Source: Terebella lapidaria (lineage: Eukaryota > Annelida > Polychaeta > Terebellida > Terebellidae). From it: a stretch of 64,000 nucleotides of DNA. Every line of letters begins with the position of its first letter. The first letter of the stretch is position 1. The translations under genes were made by a program, and so were the position numbers. Where the stretch lies: contig OX424562.1 in assembly GCA_949152475.1 (NCBI GenBank), positions 37,930,157 to 37,994,156 on the forward strand, in the 5' to 3' direction. Positions 22,302 through 33,870 of the stretch are shown piece after piece. The notes under the pieces are model-generated. The model saw only the letters and a program-made list of their open reading frames with translations. It had not been told where the DNA came from and did not search any database.

Positions 22302-22806
22302 TGCCCCTGATGACGCCAGTGTGTCTTTGGATAAACTATTTGGTCGGGCTTTGTTTCTATTGCAAAATGTTGTATTTTACGTTTCTTATTGGCATCATCA
22401 AAATTTGATTGTATTGGTGGTAATAGATTGATACTTACATTTATACCACTGAGTCGGTGTCACTGCTGGCGGACGTTAAATCTGTCCCCGAGGATACCAT
22501 CAACTCAGTAGCCTTCGGGCTTGTGATTGGATACTTTTGTACTTGTCATGTATCTATTCCATGGGGTTAGATTCGGATTTCTAGATTATTTTCATAGGTT
22601 GTTGGGCAGTTGTATACTAATTCCATCTGGTGTTCAGTAGAAACAACTACATTTAACACATTGTCTGCCCCTGAAGACGCCAGTGTGTCTTTGGATAAAC
22701 TGTTTGGTCGGGCTTTGTTTGTTTCTATTGCAAAATGTAGTATTTTACGTTTATTGGCATCATCAAAATCTGATTGTATTGGTGGTAATAGATTGATACT
22801 TACATT
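22302..22806 (+). mobile_element. Small direct-repeat element interrupting the 134-bp array
   Basis: A block of about 145 bp at 22302-22446 recurs at 22664-22808, a 362-bp period, with about 216 bp of unrelated sequence between. It splits the array at a TTTACA sequence that is normal array sequence on both sides. Each block begins GCCCCTGAWGACGCCAG and contains GGTCGGGC. The 1.4-unit head-to-tail form resembles terminal-repeat structures of Penelope-like elements or small retrozymes. No coding frame. Confidence 0.6.
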
Positions 22807-23068
22807 TTACAGCATAGGAATCAATTGCGAATATAGAGGAATGATATATACTGAATATTTTCATGACCTTGAACTTGAACTTTGACCTCATTTTCAAGGT
22901 CACATCACAGAATGGCTAATGTCTCACTTATTATCGACTTTACAGCTTAGGAATTTATTGTGGACATACTAGAAGTGATATATTTGTTGAAAATTTCATG
23001 GCCTTGAATTTATCAGTGACTTTATTTTCAAGGTCACTGGACAAAGGCTAATATCTAAAATGTATATT
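22807..23068 (+). repeat. Remaining diverged 134-bp array units
   Basis: Continues the array after the interruption (landmarks near 22827 and 22962) with heavier divergence, then leads into the 3' subterminal repeat of element 1. Confidence 0.8.
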
Positions 23069-23104
23069 GTCCGGTAACCTTTCTTAGCCCTTGGGCTAAT
23101 TTTT

Positions 23105-23385
23105 AACTTATTATCTTTCCGAGAAACAATAGGTTTCATGCCTGAGCATTGCTCAATATGCATGTCGAAATGGCTGATTTTGTCACAAAAAATATTGCCG
23201 CGATGGCAACCAAAATCGACAGGTGTTGTTATCTCACCATAAGACATGTCGATGTAAAATATTAGTAGAATCAGTTGAGATTGAAACTTTAGAGCGTTCA
23301 CCAGTAAATCTGTACGGCAGGCGTGGCGTGAAGATCTCAAATCCATATTATCCGCCAAACTATGTTCGGAGGATACAATTAATTT
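23105..23385 (+). repeat. 3'-end fragment of the 43.5-45.1 kb element family
   Basis: Matches 44715-45090 in order: the AACAATAGGTTTC block, the ATGGCAACCAAAATCGA block, the CTCACCATAAGACATGTC block, a GCGTTCAC block, and the terminal TATCCGCC...GTTCGGAGGATACAATTAA. It lacks the tandem arrays and the (CGG)n tract of that copy. Confidence 0.85.
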
Positions 23386-24344
23386 TACATCTCTTTTTTC
23401 AGTCGTGGTACGGTCTTTAGACTCTCAATATTGTATATTTATTTGCGTCGTGCGTTGAAATAAAACACGGTATATGTGTATACAAGTACTGCCGCTTTGT
23501 CACAATGGACTCCACTTCAAAATTGTAATTGCATATGTTATCTTAATGTTTCAAATATAAGGCAATGGTCAGCAACTATTTAATGCAGAATTCAGTATAA
23601 GGTTTGTTGGTTGTGGTATTGGCGACCTCAGTCAATATAATGCTTCTACTTGAAACTAGACATAAAAGCCTATAGGCTTTGTGGCATCCCCCATTTTGTT
23701 CTTATCATTTCAAATGGTCATACTGGACTGAGAAAAAATGATACATAGGCCATTGTATGTGGGTAAGAGTGAGAGCTCATCAGACAGTTTCTTACCAGAA
23801 CTGCTTTTTATCATCTTGACAACTTGGCCCACCAGACATTTGCCACCCCAAATGAATGGACAATTACCCAGCCAATATTATTCAGCGTACTAGTATATTT
23901 AATCAGAATGTTCGTGATATTTTTCAGGTGCTCCTGTCAAATATAAAATGATATGTGACTAAAAGAATGCTGTGTCATCTTGGCCAATTTTGTGATTTCA
24001 AAACTTGTACAATACAGCGGAATTTTCGCATTCATATTATAACCAAAGCCAAACATTTGCCAGCTAACTAAAACAATGATGATTTGGTCATTGCATGTGA
24101 AATAGAGTTGAATAACAAAACATTCAAACAATACATGTTTGTACAATATAAATGCAGACAGGGCAAATCATTCCCCAAGCATGTTGTGTCATGTGTGTTG
24201 GCTTATTAACCAACTATTGTATTCTGTGGGATGGAACTTCATTCTTTCACCATGTACACACACTAGTAAACCAGGCTTTGGAGGGGGGAGTGAGGGATAA
24301 TGCATGGACATGAGCCTAGGGTCATGTTGGACATGCTAGCTGTA
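23386..24344. other. Non-repetitive sequence, no gene seen
   Basis: A+T-rich single-copy-looking DNA. No domain, RNA gene or strong repeat found. Confidence 0.5.
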
Positions 24345-24600
24345 TCACTTGTCAGGCATACTGAGCAGGGCTGGCTGAGAGGGGTGGAGCCTATTTCTGT
24401 GCTGGACAGACTGGCTGATCTTGTCAGGCATGACTGAGCAGGGCTGGCTGAGAGGGGCGGAGCCTATTTCTGAGCTGGACAGACTGGCTGATCTTGTAAG
24501 GCATGACTGAGCAGGGCTGGCTGAGAGGGGCAGAGCCCATTGCTGTGCAGGACAGACTGGCTGATCTCCTGCACTGGCTGAGAGGGCAGAGCCTAGCCTC
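24345..24600 (+). repeat. 73-bp minisatellite, about 3.4 units
   Basis: ACTGAGCAGGGCTGGCTGAG recurs at 24360, 24433 and 24506 (73-bp spacing), with a shortened last unit. G+C-rich relative to its surroundings. The frames through it are repeats, not genes. Confidence 0.93.
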
Positions 24601-24674
24601 ATGCTGGACATGCAGGCTGCAGTCAGTGAATACATTAGCATGGCTCAGTTACAGTATTACATCTGCATGGGCGC

Positions 24675-25000
24675 AGGCGAGGGAAAAATTCTAAGTCCAA
24701 AAAAAAAAAAAAATTGCACCTACAAAATTTTTTTTCCTCTGGAAATTGCCTGAATCAAATTATGACATTGACAGGAATCGCCCGATTTTTTTTTCCAAAA
24801 TGGCCGCTGGCGGCCATCTTGGATTTCGGATCTCGACGAAAAACAATAGGGGTTAGAAGCAAAGTATTTCGAATGAGCTGTGAAAATTTCGGAAAGATAG
24901 ATCGAGGCGTTCAAGAGTTATGATCCGGAAACCAAACGGCGGAAGACAGACAAAAACATAAGGCCTCCCGATTTTCAATCGGGATGCCTAATTATTTGAA
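24675..25000 (+). repeat. Fragment of a second hairpin-ended repeat family
   Basis: Carries an AAGTCC-A(n) stretch, AAAATGGCCGC and GGCCATCTTGGA blocks, an ACAGACAAAAAC segment, and ends in a hairpin CCCGATT-TTC-AATCGGG (about 24967-24983) bordered by GGCCT and GGCAT-like sequence. The layout recalls the ends of the elements at 20744 and 29296 but the sequence differs. Probably one end of a non-autonomous element. Confidence 0.6.
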
Positions 25001-25664
25001 GACAATATACGTCTGATATTCAGATATTATTTATTCGAGTATATGTATGTTTGCAGGTTTATAGATGGATGGATGTAATCTTGTGCATTTATATTGTGGC
25101 AATAAACATGAAAAGATTTATTTTTACAGCGATATCAAAGTTAATATGGATTCTTTGGTCATATCTTCATCGGGTCACGTTAAGCAATGCAGGTTTGGAA
25201 CATTATGATATACTTGAAATAACGATCATAATGAGCCCCAACTCTACTGCATTATACTTTGTAAAACATATACCAATAGGTGAAACAAAAACGTAAATGA
25301 TTAAATCCATTGATAAGATTTTATTTCTGTGGAACACAACAATTCAATACACGTATATTATAATATATTTTACATGTCAAATGATCAAAATGATATGATG
25401 CACACATTGAACTAGTTGACACACTTGATACTAAAGTCATTGCCCCTGACTAGGACATGCCTTGTTGGGATTCAAGTTATCGGGATTCGGTTGATCTTGG
25501 GTTCAGATGTCAGTCAGAGATTGGCACCATTCATCATGAAGTCTCTGTTTCTACCTAACATCACAGACTGGATCATGTGAACCTATTCGATTGCATTATG
25601 ATATTTTTTCCGTGCATGATGATCATAATGTGCCCTGAAGAAACATTCAGTCAAAAGTTTAACT
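25001..25664. other. Non-repetitive sequence, no gene seen
   Basis: A+T-rich; no recognisable feature. Confidence 0.5.
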
Positions 25665-25722
25665 GTGTGTGTGTGTGTGGGGGGGGGGGGGAGGGGGGGA
25701 TGGGGGGGGGGGGAGCGGGGGA
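25665..25722. repeat. (TG)n plus G-rich tract
   Basis: Alternating TG followed by near-pure G runs on the plus strand. Low complexity; could form quadruplex or slipped structures. Confidence 0.9.
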
Positions 25723-27762
25723 ACCCCCAAGAACATTTTGGAAACGGTAATCGGTAATGAACCAGTGAAAGCTCATAGATGTGGGACACCTCCAATATTA
25801 GGCCACTCTTGCTTGGAGATATGGCTGTCCTTACAGAGCAGGTTGTACTGTATATATATGTTCAAACTTCCCTACATAGTCACCATAGCATATTTAGCAA
25901 CATATTTATCTGTATATTTCAGAGGATTTTCAGGCCACAGACACATAATTTTCACCTCAAAATTTACGTGAAAAAAAAGAAGAACGTAGATTCTATCCTA
26001 AATGAACTGTTCCAGTTAAAGGGTATAATTTTTCTTAAGAAAGAAACTTTATTGATCATCCAGCAAATAAGAAGCGGATTAAGAGCCTGAATCAGTAATT
26101 ACTGCACCTGGTCTCTATGGTCACGTCTGGAACCTCAGGGACTAGATATACAGAACATCTGAGAGACTTCTGTCATGTCCAGTGACCAGTCTATTCATTC
26201 AGATGACCGTATAACGTGCACACAGTGACCTTTGGAGCATGAGTAACCCACAATAACTTGACACAATAGTCGTAATCAACTCCCGTCATAAACATGGCAT
26301 TATTAGTCAGGATTCCACAGCAACGGGTCAACTTTATCACCTGTCCACGTGCTTCTGTGGCATTCATTGAAATTCCAAAACTTTCATAAAAGCCGGACCC
26401 CTCGGCCCAGGTATAAAGAGACAAAAAGTCCTCCATAAAGCTGGGTGTGTCTGTGGCTCTCCAGCTGCCGATTATCCACGAGTCTTTGTTCCCTCATTGC
26501 CGGCTAACGACTCCCTCGACCATTACATCCCGGTGCCAAGGTGGGGCCCGAAATCACGAGACGGTGTGTATCTACATGTGCTTGGAACGCTCGCGACGAC
26601 ACATAAACAAGGCGGAGAGACGCGTTAGTGCGATCATCACAGCTCTGGCGGGCTCCATGTCACATAAAGCTTCATTACCCGTGGACAGGTATCAGAGCAG
26701 GACGGACCGCGGTCAATCAGACTCCTCTCGCACAGTCTACGGGAGATATGGACTCACGTGCAGTGTCAGTAATCACACCTTCCACTGTCCACATATTTGG
26801 CTGGACACTAGGGATGTAATCAGGAAGGCGTCAGTTATTATTCCAGTTTTTGTTAGATCTGGAACAAACAAATGTTGGTTTGTTAATGTGAAAACCTGAG
26901 CATGCATCAAAACTCAAAAAAATATAATCAGTCATCATCAACACAAAGTTGCTGGCTTTTTGTGGCAATTTTAACGACCACTATGCAATGGTATAAATCC
27001 AGCTGTAAATATGATTATTTGCCTTATAGAATTTTCATCTCATTTGAATTGTTCCAGACATACATTAAAATCTTTGTCCAATTTGCTTAAAACACTGGAT
27101 CAGCATTAAATTTGACTCTTGCATGTTTTTCTGACATCTCTCCCCATTGCTTAGTTACATTCAGACAGAAAAATCAGGCATCTCAGACAATGAGCATAGA
27201 AAATACAATTCTACTCTGAAAATTTGTAAGCAATCTCTCATTTCTTGAATAATGCACAATGAATTAATGTCACTGCAAGTACGCAGAATGTCAGGGTATC
27301 TATAACAATAACTCCTCAGGCACTAGACAGGACAGGAAGATTTGTTACCTGCGACAAGACGTGATTAAATTGCCGTGCTGCGCCGCTTCATAGTCAAGGA
27401 ATTTCCCACGAGTGCTGAGTTAGCTAAGTAAATTCTGCTCCAATGCGCTTTACAATTTTAATTTATTTCCCTGAATCTCAGTGACAGCTAGTAACTGATG
27501 AGTTATATGCATATTATTATATGCATTTTTCATTCGAAATATGCTCAAGATTGGTTTTTTTTATATTTCGAAAATACTCAGTAGATACCGGTATGTATAT
27601 ATTTCAAAAATATATTCCAAAATACACATCACCAGTTATGAAATTACCATATACCCTTGGGTTGGCAATTATGATACTACACACATCACAACATATCTAA
27701 AACTTTCAGACATAAATCACACTGAGTATCTGTAACACTCAATATCGATTGCCCACCTCCCT
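25723..27762. other. Single-copy-looking sequence, no supported gene
   Basis: A 150-codon frame at 26447-26899 has no domain or signal and unconvincing composition. A TATAAAG at about 26411 has no partner signals I can support. Confidence 0.5.
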
Positions 27763-28181
27763 AACCCCCCCCCCCCCCCCTTCCGACATATAAGTTCACC
27801 AAAAATTAACCCAAAGGCTAAGATAGGTTACCGGACAATTTTGCTTTGGCCATGGCAGCATTGGCAGGTAACAGACTTTGAGATTTACCAATCAAGGTTC
27901 ACAGTGTAAACATATGACCTTGGGATTTACCAATCAAGGTCATCCGTATGAACTTCGATGTTACCATTACATGTGTGTGTGCGGCATTTGATATTCTATA
28001 TTTTGGGTGGAATCGTTTAGGCCGCTCAGGTCAATTTACACATTCCAAGTCAGACATTTGGCACTCAAGGTCATCTGACGTCAAGTTCAAGGTCATCATT
28101 AGTTGTGCCATATATGTCTTCCTATATGTTCATAATGCAAACATGAGCTCTATCTGCAAGCATTTCATCTACAGAGGCAAA

Positions 28182-29090
28182 TCTGGGCATTTTTTGACCC
28201 CAAAATGGCTGTTTTGACCTTTCAAGGTCATCGAAGGTCAAATTCAAGGTCACCACAAAAGTCACCATATATGACTTCCCATTTGAAAGTGCCAATTTCT
28301 AAGCTCTATCTTCAAGCGTTCTATGAGTACAGTCCGGACAGCTCCCATTTTGAAGGAAAAAAGTGCCGAAAATTTTCTAAGTCCAAAATTTTTTTCAAGG
28401 GGTGAAAATTTTTTTTGCCTAGAAATGGCTCAAAATGGATAGTAATGCATTTTGGGGCGAAAAAATTTTTTTTCGCCGACTCGTCAAAAATTCAAAATGG
28501 CCGCCACACTGAGATCGGCGATTCAAGGGCAACAAAACTTATACACGTCACAGAGGTATATAAGAGGAATCTTCTTAAGCAAAAATCTCAAAACTGATCA
28601 GACAGTTTTTGAGAAAATACAGACCAGGTGCAAATTTGAGCGTTTTTCGACCCAAAAATGGCTGTTTTGACCTATCAAGGTCATCCAAGGTCAAATTCAA
28701 GGTCACCACACAAGTCGCCATATATGACTTCCCATTTGAAAGTGCCAATTTCTAAGCTCTATCTTCAAGCGTTCTATGAGTACAGTCCGGACAGCTCCCA
28801 TTATGAATGAAAAAAGTGCTGAAAATTTTCCAAGTCCAAAATTTTTTTCAAAGGGTGAAAATTTTTTTTTGCCCTAGAAATGGCCCAAAATGGATAGTAA
28901 TGCGATTTGGGGCGAAAAAATTTTTTTTCGCCGACCCGCCAAAAATTCAAAATGGCCGCCACACGGAAACCGGCGAATTTAGGGCAACCAAACTTATACA
29001 TATCACAGAGGTATATGAGGGGAATCTTTTGAAACCAAAAACTCAAAACTGATCAGACAAAGTCCAAAATTGAGCGTTTTTCGACAAAAA
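28182..29090 (+). repeat. 452-bp tandem repeat, 2 units
   Basis: CAAGGTCATC is found at 28223 and 28675. Shared blocks include CCATATATGACTTCCCATTT, AAGCTCTATCTTCAAGCG, a GGCGAAAAAA-T(n)-CGCCGAC block and AAATGGCCGCCACAC. A more degenerate partial unit precedes at about 28090-28181. A further diverged copy is at 63480-63850. Confidence 0.93.
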
Positions 29091-29223
29091 CGGCCGCCAT
29101 TTTGAAAAAAATGCGAAAATCAAAAAACAAAAAAATACCTCCTTCTCAAAATATTTTTAGGCATTTTTGTGCAAAATTTCAGAAAGATTCGATTATTAAC
29201 TTTAAAGATAAAAATGTTAACGC

Positions 29224-29244
29224 CGGACGGACGGACGGACGGAC
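29224..29244. repeat. (GGAC)n microsatellite
   Basis: Five GGAC units just inside the 5' end of element 2. Element 1 has a diverged counterpart (CCGTCGTCCGTCG, near 20800). Confidence 0.9.
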
Positions 29245-29296
29245 GACCGACGCAACGCCATGCCAATAGGTTATCGGACCAAAGGTCCGGTAACCT

Positions 29297-29838
29297 AAAA
29301 TGAGGTCTAAAGTCAATTTCAAGGTCACAAGAATATTCAGCATATATCATTTCCTATATGTCCACAATTGATCCCTGGTCTCTAATCTCAATATTAAGCG
29401 AGATATTATTAATATAGTAAGCATAATGTGTCCCATTATAAAGCATAGGAGAATTGAACATGGGAAAGTCCCATTTGGGCCGATTTTGGGCCAAAATGGC
29501 CCACTTCGAGCCATTCTAGGCTAACGAAACCTAGATGTGTCACAGGGGCATATAGGGAGTGTAATACATCAAAAAGAAAAACAGTTACTGAACAGATTTT
29601 GAGGAAACGACCGCCAAAATTCAAAATTGGCCATTTTTCGATGAAAATGGCCGCCATTTTGGAAAAATCTCGAAAATCAAACAACTAAAAAATACGTCCT
29701 TCTTGAATTATTTCTCCTTCTTGCACATTTTTGTGCAAAATTTCAGGAAAATTTGCCGTAAAAAAAAGATAAAAATGTGGACCGACGACAGACGCATCGC
29801 CATGCCAATAGGTTATCGAACCACAGGTCTGGTAACCT
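29297..29838 (-). mobile_element. Hairpin-ended element 3, 5' part only
   Basis: Inverse complement of 20744-21290: hairpin end at 29812-29838, the left arm with the GGCCATTTT blocks, then the first part of a 134-bp unit, stopping in ...CCTCATTTT (29297-29305 inverted). It abuts element 2 exactly at that element's 5' terminus, as if element 2 had inserted into it; the other half is not found at 27800. Confidence 0.75.
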
Positions 29839-32800
29839 AAAAACTCATACCCCAGTGTGCTAGTCAGCACCCGACAAACGGGACACACGTATAGCCTCTT
29901 ATTATTTATATTTATGATTCGGCGTACCGTTCATTACTCATGTTGTAAGGTCGCAATATTCCGGCTGTCTGTCATTGTCGATTCCGCGGGACATGTCCAG
30001 TGTACAGATTATCCGGCGCTGTCGAGAGCCGGGCCTCTATCCATCTGGTGTTAGTCGTTCCTGTCATTCCCGACCCCTCAGGGCCGGGTATATGTGATTG
30101 TCGTTGACCTCACCCTATGTATCTCCTGTCTTCCGACTCTCTCGGACGACTCTCTTAGATTCAGCATACATTGGTGTTGGTTTCGCGAATTTGCAATAAA
30201 AGCCGATAAATTCCGCTAAACTGGTTTAAAAACACTGCTAATATCACTGTACTAACAATAAGAATTTGAATGACAATGAGAAGTGCTGTTTCAAATTAGT
30301 TTTCGGCTGGTATTCGCAAGTGCAATTACCGATTCTCCTGCCGGTTATTTTGGAACTTCTCATATTTTTGAACCGCCCCAGATATAATCACTGCGTTATA
30401 TAACTACGCCAACAAGTAATCACTAAGAATATGTTGTATTGCAGCGACAGACAGTGATACATTAGGTGTAAGCATTTCAGAGAATAGTTTAAAATTATCT
30501 TTTCGAATTATTACAGTTGCATTAGGCCTGTTAGGCCATTTTTCGTGGGGCGATCAAGCGTGTAGCATAACAAAACTGAAGCATGAGAAATTTTGTTGCT
30601 TCACAAGCGCGATCGCCTTATAGCCAAGACCGCCATAACGAAGCCGTGACGAATCCGTGCTTTCGACCACGGGTACTTAAAAACCCGGCAATAGGTATAA
30701 CCTTTATTCCAGTTTTATATGAGCCCTGCTATGGAATTTTGTACATATGCCTAGGGCCTGTGCAGGAACGGTTAGACATCTATCCATTGTAATACGGCTG
30801 TACACATACACTTTAGGCCTATATTCATCAAATCCTGCCGCCTCTATGTGAATATTTAAACCTATATGGTGATGTTTTGGGGCATATTGGGAATGTGAGA
30901 TTTTAAACTAGAAGATAGTTTCCAGATTCTTGGGCGACTTATGGAGCAGGAATTTAGTAGGATGTTTTTAACAGAGCTGCCGACGGCTATGTCCAAAGAC
31001 TGGCACTGGCGATCTGGCAAGGATACCGTACATCTAAGTGGACTTGGGGGAGATAAGTTGGCTGAGGGAGTACACGATTATCTGTTTCATTCACTTTGAT
31101 GTGACTGATTGTGTGACTTTTTATATGAACTGTACAACTATTGTTGTGAGTTATTCATGTGTTGATTGTGTATTGAATTCAGTTTTGTGAGTCCATGGGA
31201 AACACGTACACATAAAAGGGCCGGGTTTTTTTCTGCCATGTTTTCTAAAACATGGCGTTATACTTGTATGCCCTGTAACACACAAACAGAGACCTGACAC
31301 ACACAGGCGCAGTCATACACTGTACATAGAGCAAAGGATACCATCGACAACAAATATTATCATACATTAATAATATATACTGATATACAAGTATGCACTA
31401 CAATTACTGATATCCTCTTAGTATTTAAAATACTGTATTTTACCAATATTTTCAACACTATGATTCATACATGTAATAATTCTATGATAAATCTAATACC
31501 ACCTATATTACTCATTGGATCTCCCCTGATTTAACATGTTTAAAATTTTTATCATCTTATATCATGATAATCAAGTTATTATCTGATCTCGTAAGCACCA
31601 CCACAAAATCCCTGGTATCACTGCATAAATGTGTTCCATGAAGGTGGCCTGGAATACGTGAGAACTGTAGCCCTGTGGGATGTCAGAACTGTAGCCCTGT
31701 GGGATGATGTGCTCGGTGTGAGCGGTGGGTTGAGTAACTTAGTGACTCCTCAGCAAACGGGTCTCAGCTTTCTGGGAGCCCACGGCAATAAGATAATGTG
31801 CCGACAGTCAAACGAGATCATATTCTGGAGCACTTTTTTGCGAAAAAATTGATAAAAACCAGTTGAGAGTTGGAATATGATTAGTATTTTTTTGCAATTC
31901 AGCAAAAACACTGGCGAGAGGGGAGGGTTCATCCTTTTCTGAGAGTAAAAGAACTTTTATATTCAGTTCACGTCAGCAGAATTACTGCTCAATTAATCTG
32001 TAAATGGGGGACAGAAGCAGCTGGTCGGGTGCCGGGTCGCGGGGTCAAACTCTCCAACTAAATCAAATTAACCACTACGTTGTGGGTTCTCTGCGGTAAT
32101 TAAAGTTGTGTGGTGGAGGAATGTCCCCCAGAGATGGTCTCAGCCCTGTGCCTTCACCCACCCACCCTCCCGCCAACGTATGTGTGTATGGTGAGGAACG
32201 ATACTGGACTCGGAATCCACCCCAGAGTGCCCCAGACCACGACACGGCTATAAGTAACACCGCACAACATTAGGGTAAAAACCCGCACAGCTTTTGGCCT
32301 CTGGGTCATTTGGGCATATTATTCAACATTTTGAAGTAACTTGGTGTAATTTTTCAGGTGGATTTCGCAGTACATGAATTATGGTAATTGCCTCTTACAC
32401 TAATCAAATTCTTGTGTTCTTTTACCATTTCAAAATGTTTACATCCAGTGTGCCGCCACATATATACATTGTACTTGTACAAAACATACCTGAGGCACTC
32501 CTCATCAACCTACTGATCATTTCTATAACAAGACCCCCAATAATGGACTAGTTCACAGAATTTTCCCGCCATAAGCTAATCTTCGGAAATCTCTAGTTTC
32601 AAACGGATCAATCAGAGCTGCGCGCGTTGCCCGAGGCAACATAGTGTAACCACATACAGTCAAACTCAAAGTGCTTGTAAACACATGCGGGAATCAGTAG
32701 ACTCACGGACGTGGTTATAAATTTTGCGCGTGATATTTGTCGGTTGAAAAGTGCAATGTTGTGTGAGCTGGCGATTATTTTCAATAAACTCATCTAAACT

Positions 32801-33370
32801 TGAGATATAACAACAGAATGACGTGTAGAGTGTCTATTTGTGGTTTACACAGTCATAAAGGCTGAGAATTTGAAAGGTGTGGTGGGTACTCGATGCAGGT
32901 GAAATCGAGATGATTACCGTTGTTGACACTTTCGGTTCAAAATCTGCACGCAGCAGTCATTGGTCGGCTGTCCAATCTTTTCGGGAATGCTCGGTAGAAT
33001 TTGGCGGGAAATTCTATGAACTAGTCCATTGATTAATGCTCTTGATCTACAATTTTAATTTGAACATTTTATGATGTTGTACAGAAGAATTGTGCAAAAT
33101 TCTCAACATATTTTCTTGAGAATTCTGTAGTTATAAATTATGATCAAAATTTTCACCTCAAATATTTCATTAGAATTTAGAATTTGAATCTTCATAATTT
33201 CAGAACTGAATATAATAATAAATTTCCTGCCATGATGAATACTAAACACCTTGAACAATGATAACAGTCTTCTGACATTTACGATGATCGTGTTTCGAAT
33301 GTGTGGTATACACATACAACCCTAGGGTGATAGCAGTCAAATAATAATATTTGGCGGGGTTTATAAGATA
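29839..33370. other. Single-copy-looking sequence with small hairpin
   Basis: No gene recognised. Contains a perfect 22-nt palindrome GCCATGTTTTCTAAAACATG(GC) at 31237-31258 and a short direct duplication of AACTGTAGCCCTGTGGGATG at about 31662 and 31687. Confidence 0.5.
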
Positions 33371-33374
33371 CTAG

Positions 33375-33375
<1 letters not shown>

Positions 33376-33413
<38 letters not shown>
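33376..33413. repeat. (TAA)n microsatellite, non-LTR tail
   Basis: About a dozen units at the 3' end of the minus-strand non-LTR fragment. Confidence 0.92.
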
Positions 33414-33414
<1 letters not shown>

Positions 33415-33573
33415 TTTATTTCTTATAATGCGCAACCATGGTAAACCATATCAATGCGCCATACACATAAAAATATAAATAAACCATGTAAACATGTAAA
33501 AAAAATTGTTTTTTTTAAAACAAAAACTAGACAAAGAGATAAATGGAGATGTAACAATATGAAAAGGTAAGAT

Positions 33574-33870
33574 CTACTGGTCGTGAAACATAGTGAATAA
33601 ATGAGTCTTGACAGAACGTTTGAAGGTACTGACATTGTGTGCATTACGGATTGCATGAGGTAGATTGTTCCATGTATGTGCTGCTGCATGACTGAAGGCA
33701 CGTGCACCGTAAGTCATAGTTCGGATTGCAGGAGTCACCAGTGCTTTGGAGGCAGAGCTTCGAAGAGTTCGGGAAGGTACCTGGGGAGTGACGAGCTCTG
33801 CCAGGTATGTGGGTGCCAGTCCATTCAAACACTTGTAGACAAGCAGCAGAATTTTGAATTCAATCACCCT
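33574..33870 (-). pseudogene. RT C-terminal fragment
   Basis: The minus-strand frame ends at 33574 and shows the block IEFKILLLVYKCLNGLAP, then an RTLRSS..PAIRT stretch, YGARAFS, AAHTWNNLP and a final TFKR..KTHLF, the usual closing motif series of CR1/L2/Jockey-type polyproteins. The frame extends to 33954 but similarity stops near 33867, so the upstream residues are probably host sequence. The catalytic core is absent, so it is non-functional. Confidence 0.82.

Larger units (their letters stand above)
20744..23100 (+). mobile_element. Hairpin-ended tandem-repeat element 1 (Helentron/HINE-like)
   Basis: The 5' end AGGTTACCGGAC (20744-20755) has an inverted partner GTCCGGTAACCT at 23069-23080. 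The 5' end folds as a 27-bp near-palindrome (20745-20771, 12-bp arms, TTT loop). The 3' subterminal repeat is followed by a perfect hairpin TTAGCCC-TT-GGGCTAA (23084-23099) and T-rich sequence. Inside are a GC-rich CGTCCGT-repeat stretch, a unique A+T-rich left arm, and a 134-bp tandem array interrupted by a foreign 505-bp segment. There is no coding capacity. Short subterminal inverted repeats, a 3' hairpin and central tandem repeats match the Helentron-associated (pearl-like) non-autonomous elements known in molluscs; the assignment is inference. Confidence 0.72.
27806..29296 (-). mobile_element. Hairpin-ended tandem-repeat element 2 (same ends as element 1, inverted)
   Basis: Read on the minus strand, the 5' end (29296) gives AGGTTACCGGACC and the near-palindrome 29269-29295, then CGTTGCGTC and a (GGAC)n tract (29224-29244 on plus). 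The 3' end gives GTCCGGTAACCT (27836-27825) and a hairpin TTAACC..GGCTAA (27806-27821 on plus). These are the same termini and flanking 5' blocks as element 1, but the interior carries a 452-bp tandem repeat rather than the 134-bp one. Non-coding. Confidence 0.75.
33371..33870 (-). mobile_element. Non-LTR retrotransposon 3' end (CR1/L2-like)
   Basis: On the minus strand it encodes the C-terminal part of a non-LTR reverse transcriptase polyprotein, followed by a short 3' UTR and an (ATT)n tail (33376-33413 on plus). It is severely 5'-truncated, near 33870. The tail trinucleotide and protein tail differ from the 14931 element, so it is a different family. Confidence 0.8.

Noticed and set aside
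26447-26899. 150-codon frame as a gene
   Set aside because: No recognisable domain, signal peptide or splice context; length alone is not enough.
29224-29244. Telomere-like repeat
   Set aside because: GGAC tetranucleotides are a microsatellite inside an element, not TTAGGG-type telomere sequence.
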